Positions 47,201-54,905 are shown, numbered from the stretch's first letter. The stretch: DNA of 64,000 nt from Paraburkholderia podalyriae (GCF_014397785.1 NZ_VZQQ01000006.1:186001-250000); one strand, 5' to 3'. Notes: generated by a model from the sequence alone, not told the origin. Made by a program: numbers and translations.

Positions 47201-48840
47201 GGCGCGGCGGGACTCACCCACTTGCGCCGGATGCGCTGCTTTTCGGTTGCCGGCATCGCCTGCAACGCGCGATCGATCAGCTTGACGAGCGGGCTCAGAT
47301 CCTCGCGCACCGCAAAATACAACGAGTCGGATTCGCCGAGCGAGTCGAGCACCCTGAGCGCGCCGACATAGTGCTGCCGCAGCTGCACGTTGATCGCGGC
47401 AGCGTTGCCGACCAGCACGTCGGCCTCGCCGCTCGCGACCATGCGCAGCGCATCGCCCAGGCTCGCCGCGACGACGATGTGATCGACCGGCACCGCCTCC
47501 AACGCGAGCGGTACCGAGCCGGCTACGTGCGGCGACATCACGACGCGGCACGACGCGATATCGTTGAACGAGCATGGGGGCGGCGCGCCGCTGCGCCCGA
47601 CGATCACCAGCGGATCGCTGTCGTACACGCGGCTGCGCTCGGCGCCATCGAGAAGCGCAGCGCGACTCGATGTGGAGGACAGCATCGCGAGCTCGCCGCG
47701 CTGGAACGCTTCGATGGTGGCGGCCCAGTCGGCCATGCGCGCGCGGTTGAACACGACACCGAGCGTGCTGCTCAGGTACGCGAGGTAATCGGCTGTCAGA
47801 CCGACGGGGCGACCGGCGGCGTCAACATAGCTGAACGGCGCCCAGTCATTGTCGAAGCCGATCTGCAATGGCGGCAGCGCACGCAGCCAGTTCTTTTCTT
47901 CCGGCGTTAGCGTGAAGCCCGGCGCATCCGGCGCGGGCGCCGCGTTGAAGTTGCCGGACAGCCAGCGCGCGCGTATCGCGGCGGCCTCGGCGGGGTTCAT
48001 CGACACCAGCGCGCGGTTCAGTTGATCGCGTAAAGCAAGCTGGCGAGGCGAGACGGCAAAGCGCAGGTCGAGCGCCTTGCCGCCTTGCTCGAACGCCACG
48101 CGCAGGCTGCGATACGCGTGGGTCGCCAGTTCGTATTGCACGACCGGCGTGAAGCCGAAGTAGAGATCGGCATCGCCATGCAGTACCGCGTTCAGCGCTT
48201 CGCGTGTGCTCGCGAATGAGACGATCGTCGCGCGCGGAAAACCGGCGCGCAACAATCGGCCACGCGCAAAACCACGCTCGATCGCGATGCGCGCGCCGGC
48301 GACGTCGGCGGGGTTCACGTACCGAACGTCGTTGCGACGCACGACGGCCGACGCAAACGAGCGGAAGTAGGGAGCCGTAAAGCCGAGGCAGCGCTCGCGC
48401 TCCGGCGTGCGCGCCAGGCTCGTCAGCAGGTCGACCTCGCCGGCGCAAGCCGCGGCGAGCAGTTTGGCCATGTCGGGAAAGCGCTTCGTCTCGATGACGA
48501 CGTTCGGCCCCACGAGTGCGCGCAACAGGTCGCCGCTGACGCCGGCAAGCCGCCCGCCCTGTGGGATGTCGAACGGCGGCCAGCCGCCTTCGAGTATGCC
48601 CACAGTCAATCTGGCAGGAAATGCAATGGGTGACGACGCGGAAGAGCCGGCTCTCACGGCGGAGATGACGGGTGACTCTGACGCGGCGCGGGCAGGCACG
48701 GCCATGCAAACCGCATGCGTAGCCACCAGCAGACATAATGCGAGCCAACGCATCTTTGAGTGGCGCGGCGAGCGCGGCCACAGACACCGCAACCTCCACC
48801 GCATCCCCAACGGCAGTGGCGAGTACCGTCCCTCGCTCAC
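44293..48840 (-). CDS. BvgS/RcsC-like hybrid sensor histidine kinase with two periplasmic Venus-flytrap domains
   Basis: A 1515-residue phosphorelay kinase. From the N-terminus: a signal or membrane segment (about 30-52); two SBP_bac_3 solute-binding domains (about 76-300 and 315-545); a membrane helix (about 555-577); two PAS domains (about 595-720 and 730-850); HisKA with His874 (MMSHEIRTPMNG); HATPase with Asn991, DTGIGIA and GGTGLGL; a degenerate receiver-like domain (about 1103-1195) without a clear phospho-Asp, comparable to the ABL domain of RcsC; a true receiver with Asp1297 and Lys1353; and a C-terminal Hpt with His1457. The Hpt motif reads HRVTGAAN, with Thr where Lys is usual. GTG at 48840 overlaps the aquaporin stop by four bases and has AGGG upstream; ATGs at 48804 and 48753 are alternatives. 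Confidence 0.93.
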   Translation of the reverse strand: MSEGRYSPLPLGMRWRLRCLWPRSPRHSKMRWLALCLLVATHAVCMAVPARAASESPVISAVRAGSSASSPIAFPARLTVGILEGGWPPFDIPQGGRLAGVSGDLLRALVGPNVVIETKRFPDMAKLLAAACAGEVDLLTSLARTPERERCLGFTAPYFRSFASAVVRRNDVRYVNPADVAGARIAIERGFARGRLLRAGFPRATIVSFASTREALNAVLHGDADLYFGFTPVVQYELATHAYRSLRVAFEQGGKALDLRFAVSPRQLALRDQLNRALVSMNPAEAAAIRARWLSGNFNAAPAPDAPGFTLTPEEKNWLRALPPLQIGFDNDWAPFSYVDAAGRPVGLTADYLAYLSSTLGVVFNRARMADWAATIEAFQRGELAMLSSTSSRAALLDGAERSRVYDSDPLVIVGRSGAPPPCSFNDIASCRVVMSPHVAGSVPLALEAVPVDHIVVAASLGDALRMVASGEADVLVGNAAAINVQLRQHYVGALRVLDSLGESDSLYFAVREDLSPLVKLIDRALQAMPATEKQRIRRKWVSPAAPDDTIWSVTAVRLLPVLIGIGVVLLVTLRAYVLLQREVRLRKQTERELALQLNFQQTMMKTVPYPLIAKGLDGRYIAINEAYEKACGLERKDVLGRTTAEVGTWGDANSRVLDDMTREILRGGGIAKVELQFEDRAGESRHGIFWTSVCEGGDGQPAYVLGTMVDITDIRRAEMRARETERRLFDVTRSLPAVVFQLRRAPAGAYSFPYIGGDTRHLLGEGDASHRRARVDFQRVSELDRPLVLAELERSATCCTPVHMEFRLESAGQLKWLRAELVPRREADGSVVWSGYWVDASVERARSEELARARDVAEAASRAKDGFFAMMSHEIRTPMNGVLGLVEVLERTPLSTDQSEMLGMIHESAGALLQILDDLLDYSKIEAGRLTLEAEPIDLRELVDNAVGLLAGRAHENGLKVRVDIAADVAATLSGDSVRLRQILFNLLGNAIKFTPKGEVGVSVAVVADRADSQTFELTVQDTGIGIAADVQSRLFEPFVQAESSTTRRFGGTGLGLTICRKLIDLMNGTLTLRSEPGHGTSMMVRLTMPIVAQRYPVNDLRGKLGVVITRDPRIGRALAHFGEALGLELSSLPPDAATLRKSAVLSRADLLFVGEDVTLPVPIGANTRVVTLTEKPKPTGYRILDDKVRVSINPISWRGLDAACAAAMAGLPSMAPTALRAAGMPFTTDGVAKPPDRERAIACGRLILVAEDHPVNQELIRHQLALLGFACDVANDGAEALAALESTSYGCLITDCHMPNLSGYELTRRIREAEALRGGAQRLPILGITANTAPDDLSLCREAGMDDSLTKPTRLATLRDYLSRWFGTDSARHSAPAETSGRVSSAPAGERPATLRVGPEPFVPVELAHMTQLWGSESTVKALLGSFVSSLRDDINALATLLERADVRRVHEWLHRVTGAANVLQYPPLVQVLEAYCRDIAAKPEQLRDGGHALIRRCEAMLDGIEQQAALLD

Positions 48841-49583
48841 GAAACGTCACCCTGCCCGTCCACTAACGACACCGGGGACGAATCGGCTCGGCCGCGCAGA
48901 AACGAAAACAGCACGCCAGCGGCGATTGCGCCGGCCAACGGCGCGGCCCAGAACAGCCACAACTGATCCAGCGCCCAGTTACCGACGAACAGGGCCTGCG
49001 CGGTCGAGCGGGCGGGATTGACTGCTCCATTGGTGACCGGAATCGACACGAGGTAGACGAGCATCAGACATGCGCCGGTGATGAACGGCGCAACCGTTGC
49101 CATCTCTTTTCGAACGACGACCAGCAGGCAGGCCCCGACGAACACGACCGACAGCACGAACTCCACGATCAGCGCCGAATGCAATGGATAGTCGGCGGGC
49201 GAATGAGCGCCGAAGCCGTTCGCCGCGAATTCGCTCGCGGTGAGTTCGAAACCCGGTCGGCCGCTGGCCAGGTAGGCAAGAAGCGCCGCGGCGACGATTG
49301 CGCCCGCGATTTGCGCGGCGATATAGGGCAACACATCACGCACGGGAAAGCGCTGCGCGACCGTGAGGCCGACGGTGACGGCAGGATTGAAATGCGCGCC
49401 GGAAATCTTGCCGAAGGCATAGCTGCCGGTAGCGAGCGCAAGACCGAACGCCAACGACATTTGCAGCGCGCCGCTGGCCTGCAGCACACCCGTGGTGTCC
49501 AGCACCGTACTGCCGCAGCCGACGAACACGAGCCATGCCGTACCCACACCCTCACTCCACAATCGCTTGCCTAACGCAACCAT
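48837..49583 (-). CDS. AqpZ-like aquaporin with altered selectivity filter
   Basis: A 248-residue six-helix channel. Both pore motifs are present: HFNPAVTVG (Asn66) and NGAVNPARS (Asn189). Overall similarity is to AqpZ, including the ISGAHFNPAV and WALDQLW segments. The aromatic/arginine filter, by alignment with E. coli AqpZ (Phe43, His174, Thr183, Arg189), is Phe46, Tyr177, Gly186 and Arg192; the His-to-Tyr and Thr-to-Gly changes should alter pore size and polarity. Start ATG 49583 has GGATGGGA upstream; the frame is open for 85 more residues, up to an ATG overlapping the response-regulator stop, but these use non-coding-like codons. It lies between response regulators and the hybrid kinase. 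Confidence 0.88.
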   Translation of the reverse strand: MVALGKRLWSEGVGTAWLVFVGCGSTVLDTTGVLQASGALQMSLAFGLALATGSYAFGKISGAHFNPAVTVGLTVAQRFPVRDVLPYIAAQIAGAIVAAALLAYLASGRPGFELTASEFAANGFGAHSPADYPLHSALIVEFVLSVVFVGACLLVVVRKEMATVAPFITGACLMLVYLVSIPVTNGAVNPARSTAQALFVGNWALDQLWLFWAAPLAGAIAAGVLFSFLRGRADSSPVSLVDGQGDVS

Positions 49584-49733
49584 CTTTATCCCATCCATCA
49601 AGTACGAGGCACAGACGCCGAACGATCGCGCGAAGAGGTCTGCACCGGATTCCCCTGATCCATCGGTAATCGGATCACGAACTAGCCAAGGCGACAGTTG
49701 CGGCGCAAAGCGCAATGAGGGGCGGCGGTCAGA

Positions 49734-49761
49734 ATTATTGAGTGCCCCCACGCCACGCCAA
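49734..49761 (-). promoter_or_regulatory. Putative promoter of the aquaporin-kinase operon
   Basis: On the minus strand TTGGCG (49761-49756) and AATAAT (49739-49734) are spaced 16 bases apart, ending about 150 bases before the aquaporin start. This is within a 251-base non-coding gap that is AT-richer than the genes. Strength is uncertain. Confidence 0.35.
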
Positions 49762-49834
49762 TCGGAATAGTCTGATATCGGCCCCACCAGACCCATCGAA
49801 AACAGGAAGTTGTGACCATTGCGGCGCCTCAGCC

Positions 49835-50479
49835 TCATATCAGCCCGATCTGAGTGGCGTAGTTGATCAGGTCGGCTTCTGTTTCCAGTCCGAGCTTGCG
49901 CATCGCGCTGCGCTTTTGCGTGCTGATGGTTTTGTCGCTACGTCGCAGGCGGGTGGCGATCTCGTGCACCGCGAGGCCTCGCACATAGAGTTGAAACACT
50001 TCCCACTCGCGCGCGCTCATCGCACCGCCGCGCCTGGGCGGCGCAGGTTCCGCAGCCGCGAGTGCGGCCTGAACCTGCTCCGATAGATGGGTGCCACCGG
50101 CCGCAACGGCTTCGATTGCGTCGATCAATGCGGCCACGGCGTCGCGCTTGTCGACGATTCCAGTGACACCGATATTGCGCAAGCCGGCCAGCATATGCTC
50201 GCGCCCAATCATGGTCAGCACGACCACGTGCGGATGCGGCATGCGCCGTAACAGCCGACGCAATAGTGGCACCGCGCTAGTGTCTCCGTCGAGTCCCGGC
50301 ATGCCAATGTCCGACACGACGACGTCGCATGCACAGGCATCCAGCAGCTTGGCGAGACCCGAGGTGTCGGCCGCTTCGCCGACAATTTCGATATTCGGCT
50401 TATCGCGCAGCAGAAATCGGACGCCCGCACGAATGGAGTCGTGATCGTCCGCCACGACGACGTGAATCTTGTTTGTCAT
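49835..50479 (-). CDS. RcsB/NarL-type response regulator (first of three)
   Basis: A 214-residue regulator. The receiver has the acidic pair Asp11-Asp12, phospho-acceptor Asp57 (VVVSDIGMPG), Thr89 and Lys111, so it should be phosphorylated normally. The C-terminal LuxR-type HTH has MSAREWEVFQLYVRGLAVHEIATRL and KTISTQKRSAMRKLGLE, closest in look to RcsB (KTISSQKKSAMMKLG). GGGAAAGA precedes the ATG at 50479; an upstream frame to 50515 is less likely. It is the nearest of the three regulators to the aquaporin-kinase pair and is read in the same direction. Confidence 0.93.
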   Translation of the reverse strand: MTNKIHVVVADDHDSIRAGVRFLLRDKPNIEIVGEAADTSGLAKLLDACACDVVVSDIGMPGLDGDTSAVPLLRRLLRRMPHPHVVVLTMIGREHMLAGLRNIGVTGIVDKRDAVAALIDAIEAVAAGGTHLSEQVQAALAAAEPAPPRRGGAMSAREWEVFQLYVRGLAVHEIATRLRRSDKTISTQKRSAMRKLGLETEADLINYATQIGLI

Positions 50480-50586
50480 TCTTTCCCGTGACTTTCTTAT
50501 GTTGTCGATCGGCATACCGCACGAAACGTGACCCCCGGTTATGCCGATGCATTCGCCGCGCGCCTGCGCGGGATGTTGCCGCCTGG

Positions 50587-51276
50587 TTAGCGGTTCTTAC
50601 CAAACGCTTCCGGTACGACTCCATACTCGACGGCGAAGCGAAACAGTTCAGCGTCGCTATTCAGCGACAGCTTGCGCATGGCCATGCACTTCTGCGCGCT
50701 GATCGTCTTCACACTGCGTCCCAGCCGCGTGGCGATTTCCGTGACGCCAAGTCCTGACGCGTACTGCGTAAATACCTCGAGTTCGCGGCGAGACAGCGTG
50801 GCGCGCACGAAGTCGAGACGTTGCGTCAGCGTGACGTCGGTAAGCATGGCGCGCACCGCCGGACCGACATAACACTCGCGAGCCAGCGCCATGACCACCG
50901 CGACATGAATCAGGTCGATGCGATCGCGCTTGCTCAGCAGCCCATCGACGCCGAGTGACATCACCTTGCGCAGCGTCGCCGCCTCCGTTTCCATTGTCAG
51001 AATGACGAGCGCCACGTTGGGATAGCGCGCCTTGAACTGCCTGACGACGTCGAAGCGGTTGTCGTTGTGCCCTCCTGGCATGTAAAGGTCCATCAGCACG
51101 ATATCGCAGGGACTGCGATCGACTTCGATGAACAGTTCGGCGACATCCGCCGCACGGCCAACCACTTTCAGGTTGGGATAATTGCCAATCAGATTTTCGA
51201 TAGCCAGCAGAACCAGCGGATGATCGTCCGCGATGATCGTTCGAACGGGCGTGCCTGATGCAGCCATGAGGTTCAT
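50587..51276 (-). CDS. RcsB/NarL-type response regulator (second of three)
   Basis: A 229-residue regulator. Receiver residues are Asp17, Asp18, Asp63 (IVLMDLYMPGG), Thr94 and Lys116, all intact. The HTH has TLSRRELEVFTQYASGLGVTEIATRL and VKTISAQKCMAMRKLSL, again RcsB-like. GAGGAG lies nine bases before the ATG at 51276; a frame open to 51366 continues upstream without a better start. It is separated by about 107 bases from the next regulator. An AGAGCGCTCT palindrome lies about 100 bases upstream and may be its operator. Confidence 0.93.
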   Translation of the reverse strand: MNLMAASGTPVRTIIADDHPLVLLAIENLIGNYPNLKVVGRAADVAELFIEVDRSPCDIVLMDLYMPGGHNDNRFDVVRQFKARYPNVALVILTMETEAATLRKVMSLGVDGLLSKRDRIDLIHVAVVMALARECYVGPAVRAMLTDVTLTQRLDFVRATLSRRELEVFTQYASGLGVTEIATRLGRSVKTISAQKCMAMRKLSLNSDAELFRFAVEYGVVPEAFGKNR

Positions 51277-51369
51277 CGTCTGGCGCTCCTCGATACTTTC
51301 ATTTCCCGACACCCTGTTGTGTGTGACCGGCGCTCTCGCAATGGTCGAGCATTTCTTTTGCGACAAACA

Positions 51370-51383
51370 TAAGAGCGCTCTGA
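51370..51383. promoter_or_regulatory. Rcs-box-like palindrome before the second response regulator
   Basis: TAAGAGCGCTCTGA, with the perfect core AGAGCGCTCT, lies in the 135-base gap upstream of the second regulator. It matches all the strongly conserved bases (T, A, G, T, C, A) of the RcsAB box consensus TaAGaatatTCctA, though only 8 of 14 overall. A related site lies before the third regulator. Confidence 0.45.
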
Positions 51384-51411
51384 AATGGACCGAATGACAT
51401 TGGCCTGATGC

Positions 51412-52080
51412 CTAGTTTTCGGGTTCGAGCAGCAGCGTGCCGCATGCGCGCACACAGGAAAAAAGCGCGGGATCGTCGTTGACGCCAAGCCGCGCCATCG
51501 CTTCACGCTTTTGCCGGCTGACCGTGCGGCGGTGGCAGCCGAGCGCCGCCGCGATCTGCACGATGGACTCACCGCTCACCAGCCTGCGCAGGATGTCGGT
51601 CTGCCGCTTCGACAGCAGCAGGGCCGACACCAACAGACCGTTGTCCTGCTGCGAACGCGCGAGCGTTTCGACCACTGAGCGGCCCAGGTAGCGCGCGCCG
51701 CGCGCGCTGTCACGGACCGCTTGCGGCAGTTCTTCGAGCGAATCGGTTTTGCCCAGCACGCTGACCGCGGCATCGGCGGCGATGACGCGCAACATCGCGG
51801 CATTCGTCTGCGCGGTCACGACGACGACCCGTAATGACGGCCACTCGCCGCGAATGCGCCGGATCAGGCCGGGTCCGTCGCCAATCTCGCCGCCTGGATC
51901 GGGCATGGAAAGATCAACGACGAGCACGTCGCACCGCGTGTGTTGCAGCAGTGCGATCAACGCGGTGGGCATCTGCGCCTGACCGACGACAGACAGACCT
52001 TCGTGTCTCTCCAGAGTCGATTTCAGGCCGAGCAGGACGAACGGATGATCGTCCGCCAGAATGATTCGAAGATTCGCCAC
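51412..52080 (-). CDS. RcsB/NarL-type response regulator (third of three)
   Basis: A 222-residue regulator. Receiver residues are Asp10, Asp11, Asp56 (VLVVDLSMPD), Thr89 and Lys111. The HTH reads LLSKRQTDILRRLVSGESIVQIAAAL and RRTVSRQKREAMARLGVN. The C-terminal tail (CVRACGTLLLEPEN) is Cys-containing and not like the other two. The start is a GTG at 52080; no ATG is suitable. It is the most upstream of the run of three and is preceded by two palindromes, one resembling an Rcs box. The three regulators differ enough in sequence that they are not recent duplicates. Confidence 0.92.
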   Translation of the reverse strand: MANLRIILADDHPFVLLGLKSTLERHEGLSVVGQAQMPTALIALLQHTRCDVLVVDLSMPDPGGEIGDGPGLIRRIRGEWPSLRVVVVTAQTNAAMLRVIAADAAVSVLGKTDSLEELPQAVRDSARGARYLGRSVVETLARSQQDNGLLVSALLLSKRQTDILRRLVSGESIVQIAAALGCHRRTVSRQKREAMARLGVNDDPALFSCVRACGTLLLEPEN

Positions 52081-52200
52081 GATGAGTCTCGCTCGTTATA
52101 AGAATGGTCGGAATGTGCGCAGCAATGACTGTGCATGCGGCATGCGTCGATCTGCGTCACGGCACTCAAGCGACGTGCCAGTAAGACCATCTGATCACCC

Positions 52201-52231
52201 TCGCGAATTCGCGACAATCGGAACGTTCCTA
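52201..52231. promoter_or_regulatory. Two palindromes upstream of the third response regulator
   Basis: TCGCGAATTCGCGA at 52201-52214 is a perfect 14-bp palindrome. TCGGAACGTTCCTA at 52218-52231 contains the perfect core GGAACGTTCC and matches 10 of 14 positions of the RcsAB box. They are 120-150 bases before the regulator start, in AT-richer DNA; a further TAAGAAT lies at 52240-52246. Confidence 0.5.
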
Positions 52232-52285
52232 ATCCGGCTTAAGAATTGGGATATTTCATAGTTCTACCAAACGATAGGAACCGCA

Positions 52286-52315
52286 ATTCGAATCGAATCG
52301 AATCAAATCGAGTCG
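52286..52315. repeat. Six-unit AATCG microsatellite
   Basis: ATTCG, AATCG, AATCG, AATCA, AATCG and AGTCG follow each other without gaps in the intergenic DNA between the third response regulator and the MFS gene. Such 5-bp arrays can vary in number by slippage. Confidence 0.85.
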
Positions 52316-52352
52316 ACGGCGCAACGCGGGCGCCGGCGTTGTTCCCAATGTC

Positions 52353-53717
52353 TCACGCCGCATCACATGCACGCGTCGGGCGCAGTGGTCGCGTCGACGC
52401 GGCGCGCGGAAACACCGGCAACGCGAGCAACGCGCAGGCGCTCGCCACCGTCCACACGAGCGGCCACGCGCCGATCGACAGCAGCGCAGGAATCGCGAGC
52501 GGCGTCAGGAACAGCGTGAGGAACACGCAGGTGTTGCCCATTGCGAGCGCGGTGCCCGCGCGGTGCGTACCGGCCAGCGTCGCCAGTTCGGTGAACGCGA
52601 CGCCGTGCCACGCCGACGCGCTGACTCCGCCGAGCACGATCATCAGCGCGAACAGCGCGACCGCCACAGCGCGATGCATGCCGATGAGCCCGGTCGCGAG
52701 CGCGAGCAGCACGAACAACACGGCGGTCAACAGACTGCAGGCCCGCATATACGCGCGACGATTACCGCGCCGATCGGTCCACGCGCCGCTCCAGACCCGC
52801 GCGATCGCGGCGCCGATCTGCACCGCGGCCATCGTCGCGCTGATCGCAAACATGCCGGCGCGCGCGAAGTCGTTCAGGAACACGGTGCCGAACGTGATCA
52901 CGGCAATCTGCGGCATGCACAGCGCGCCCGCGCCGAGCGCGACGCGCCAGATCGCGATGTGACGCAATGGGGAAATCATCGGCCGCGGCGCGCTGATGTT
53001 GAAGGCGTCCGCATGCCGCCCGCTGGCCGCCGCCGCACGGGCCGTCGCGGTCGCGCGCGCTCCTTTGGCCGCCAGCGCGTCGTTCGCGTGCGCGGGCTCA
53101 TGCAGCCAGCACCACGCGAACCATGCGGTGACCGCGCACGCCAACGCCAGCACCGCATAGGCGCTCGCAAAACCGAAGTGCGAGGCGAGCACCGGCAGCA
53201 CCAATGCACCGAGTCCACCGCCCGCCGGCACGGCGGTTTGGCGGATGCTCATCGCGAGGCCGCGCTCGCCTTCGCGAAACCACGCCATCACCGCTCGGCC
53301 ACTCGATCCGTTGACGCTGCCGCCCAGCAGCCCCACCAGCAGCAAGCCGAGCGCGAGCGGCACGATGCCGGGCACATGCGCGCCGCCCGGCGACACGAAC
53401 AGCGCGAGACCGGCGAGCGCGGCCGCGGTCGACAGCAGCCCGAGCAACAGCACGCGACGATCGCCCCAGCGGTCGGTCAGCAGCCCCCACGGCAGCTCGC
53501 TAACCGCGATGCCGAGCCCGAGCATGCCGAGCACGAGGCCGAGCCCATGGTTGCCGAGATGGTAGTCCGAGCGCAGCAACACGGCGGTCGTCGGGATACC
53601 CGAAAATGCCGCCGAAAAACTCGCGTTCGCGGCAAAGCCCACGCCCAACACCTTCCAGCGATGCTGCGCGCCGCGTTCGCCCGCGCCGCGCGACGCTGTC
53701 ATCGGTCCGTTTTCCAT
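52353..53717 (-). CDS. MFS transporter (12-helix)
   Basis: A 454-residue major-facilitator protein with about twelve hydrophobic segments. Motif A is GLLTDRWGDRRVLLLG (about 78-93), and its repeat in the second half is SGAWTDRRGNRRAYM. Segments such as SSGRAVMAWFREGERGLAMSIRQTAVPAGG resemble transporters of the CynX/nitrate-like or anion:cation symporter type, but the substrate cannot be named. An Ala-rich loop (about 205-235) separates the halves. GGAGG lies five bases before the ATG at 53717. It is divergent from a LysR gene, which probably controls it through paired operator-like repeats in between. Confidence 0.88.
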   Translation of the reverse strand: MENGPMTASRGAGERGAQHRWKVLGVGFAANASFSAAFSGIPTTAVLLRSDYHLGNHGLGLVLGMLGLGIAVSELPWGLLTDRWGDRRVLLLGLLSTAAALAGLALFVSPGGAHVPGIVPLALGLLLVGLLGGSVNGSSGRAVMAWFREGERGLAMSIRQTAVPAGGGLGALVLPVLASHFGFASAYAVLALACAVTAWFAWCWLHEPAHANDALAAKGARATATARAAAASGRHADAFNISAPRPMISPLRHIAIWRVALGAGALCMPQIAVITFGTVFLNDFARAGMFAISATMAAVQIGAAIARVWSGAWTDRRGNRRAYMRACSLLTAVLFVLLALATGLIGMHRAVAVALFALMIVLGGVSASAWHGVAFTELATLAGTHRAGTALAMGNTCVFLTLFLTPLAIPALLSIGAWPLVWTVASACALLALPVFPRAASTRPLRPTRACDAA

Positions 53718-53763
53718 CACACCCTCCGTATTTCGGTTCGGGGGTATGCTACGGCTGCGCCTT

Positions 53764-53809
53764 CCATCGGAAAAGCCGGAAAATTAGATCATCGCCATCG
53801 GAAAAACCG
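53764..53809. promoter_or_regulatory. Tandem operator-like repeats in the MFS/LysR divergent region
   Basis: CCATCGGAAAAGCCG at 53764-53778 recurs as CCATCGGAAAAACCG at 53795-53809, with 14 of 15 bases identical and a period of 31 bases, close to three helical turns. Each contains TCGG-N5-CCGG/A, a short inverted repeat. They lie between the MFS and LysR starts and end four bases before the LysR ATG. Confidence 0.7.
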
Positions 53810-53813
53810 AATC

Positions 53814-54704
53814 ATGAGCCAGCGTGGTTTCGACCTTGCACAGTTGCGGACCTTCGTCGCGGTCGCCGAATCGGGGGGCGTGTCAGCAGGCGCCGAGCGC
53901 GTGTTCCTGTCGCAGTCGTCGGTGAGCGAGCAGTTGAAGAAGCTCGAGGAGCGCGCCGGCCAGCCGCTCTTCGTGCGCGGTCGGCAAGGCGTGAGCCCGA
54001 CGCCCGCGGGCGAGCGTCTGCTCGAGCATGCGCGGCGCATCATCGCGATGAGCGAAGCGGCGTTCGACGACCTGCAAGGTCGCTCGCTCGACGGCGAGCT
54101 ACGCATCGCGATCACCGATTACTACCGGCCGCACGACATCGCGCGCATCCTCAAGACGTTTTCGGAACAGCATCCGCGGTTGAAGCTGCACGTGACCGTG
54201 CTGCCGAGCGCGGCGATCGACAGCGGCGCGGACGATCACGCGTCGTTCGACATCGGTTTGTCGGCGCGGCTCGTTACCGGCCAAACGCGCGCGCGGCGCG
54301 CGGGGGCCGGTGCCAGTGGCGCGAGCATCGTCGTGCGGCGCGAAAAGCTGCTATGGGTCAGTTGCGCCGATGCCGCCCGCCCCGCCGCGCCGTACCCGCT
54401 GGTGTTGCTGCCGTCGACATGTCAGTTGCAGCGCTTCGTCGTCAAACTGCTCGACGAACACAAGGTGCCCTACGTGGTGTCGCATTCGGCGTCGGGCGTC
54501 GCGGGACTGCAGCTCGCATTGAAGGCCGGGCTCGGCATTTCCTGTCTGAACGAGTCGTCGCTCGGCGGCGGCGTGGTCGCGTGTGCCGCGAACATCGGCT
54601 TGCCGCCGCTGCCCGCCATCGAGTTTCATCTGCTGCCGGGGCGTCCGGGCGAAAGCGAACTGGTCAGCAATGCACGTGATGCGCTCGTGCGGCTCTTCGC
54701 GTGA
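53814..54704 (+). CDS. LysR family transcriptional regulator
   Basis: A 296-residue LysR regulator. The N-terminal HTH (about 5-65) has LAQLRTFVAVAESGGVSAGAERVFLSQSSVSEQLKKLEE in two pieces, RAGQPLFVRG and TPAGERLLEHARRI. The C-terminal half (about 92-290) is the effector domain with LRIAITDYYRPHDI and GVAGLQLALKAGLGISCLNE. It is divergent from the MFS transporter, a common control pair. The ATG at 53814 lies right after the second operator-like repeat, so binding there would also block its own expression. Confidence 0.9.
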   Translation: MSQRGFDLAQLRTFVAVAESGGVSAGAERVFLSQSSVSEQLKKLEERAGQPLFVRGRQGVSPTPAGERLLEHARRIIAMSEAAFDDLQGRSLDGELRIAITDYYRPHDIARILKTFSEQHPRLKLHVTVLPSAAIDSGADDHASFDIGLSARLVTGQTRARRAGAGASGASIVVRREKLLWVSCADAARPAAPYPLVLLPSTCQLQRFVVKLLDEHKVPYVVSHSASGVAGLQLALKAGLGISCLNESSLGGGVVACAANIGLPPLPAIEFHLLPGRPGESELVSNARDALVRLFA

Positions 54705-54891
54705 CGCGCACCAGCGCCCGCACCCATGCCCGCCCGCGATTGTCGGATCGCTCGTTGCCTTTGTATTCTCTATTGACGCGTCCGATGAATTGCTGCAGGC
54801 TGCTACACGCTACCGCGCGTTTTTCCCGCGCCTCACGCGTCGCTCCTTGCAGCCCGAAAGCCGCCGTCCCAGGCGCATCCAGCGCGGATCA

Positions 54892-54905
54892 TTGTCACAG
54901 ATCAA
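54892..54905. promoter_or_regulatory. FNR/ANR-like box upstream of the oxidase operon
   Basis: TTGTC-ACAG-ATCAA lies 102 bases before the first cytochrome gene. It matches 8 of 10 bases of the FNR consensus TTGAT-N4-ATCAA, with the downstream half-site perfect. It sits in the 302-base gap after the LysR gene, in which no gene is seen. FNR-type control would fit a low-oxygen oxidase. Confidence 0.55.

Noticed and set aside
49584..49838. 85-residue N-terminal extension of the aquaporin starting in an ATGA overlap with the response regulator
   Set aside because: Codon use (AGG, ATA, TCA, CTA, GGA) is unlike neighbouring genes, no aquaporin has such a head, and a plausible promoter lies inside it. 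The overlap is probably chance, though translation from there is not excluded.
44293..52080. Horizontal transfer of the kinase-regulator locus
   Set aside because: No integrase, tRNA, repeats or marked base-composition shift at its ends; only the intergenic DNA is AT-richer.
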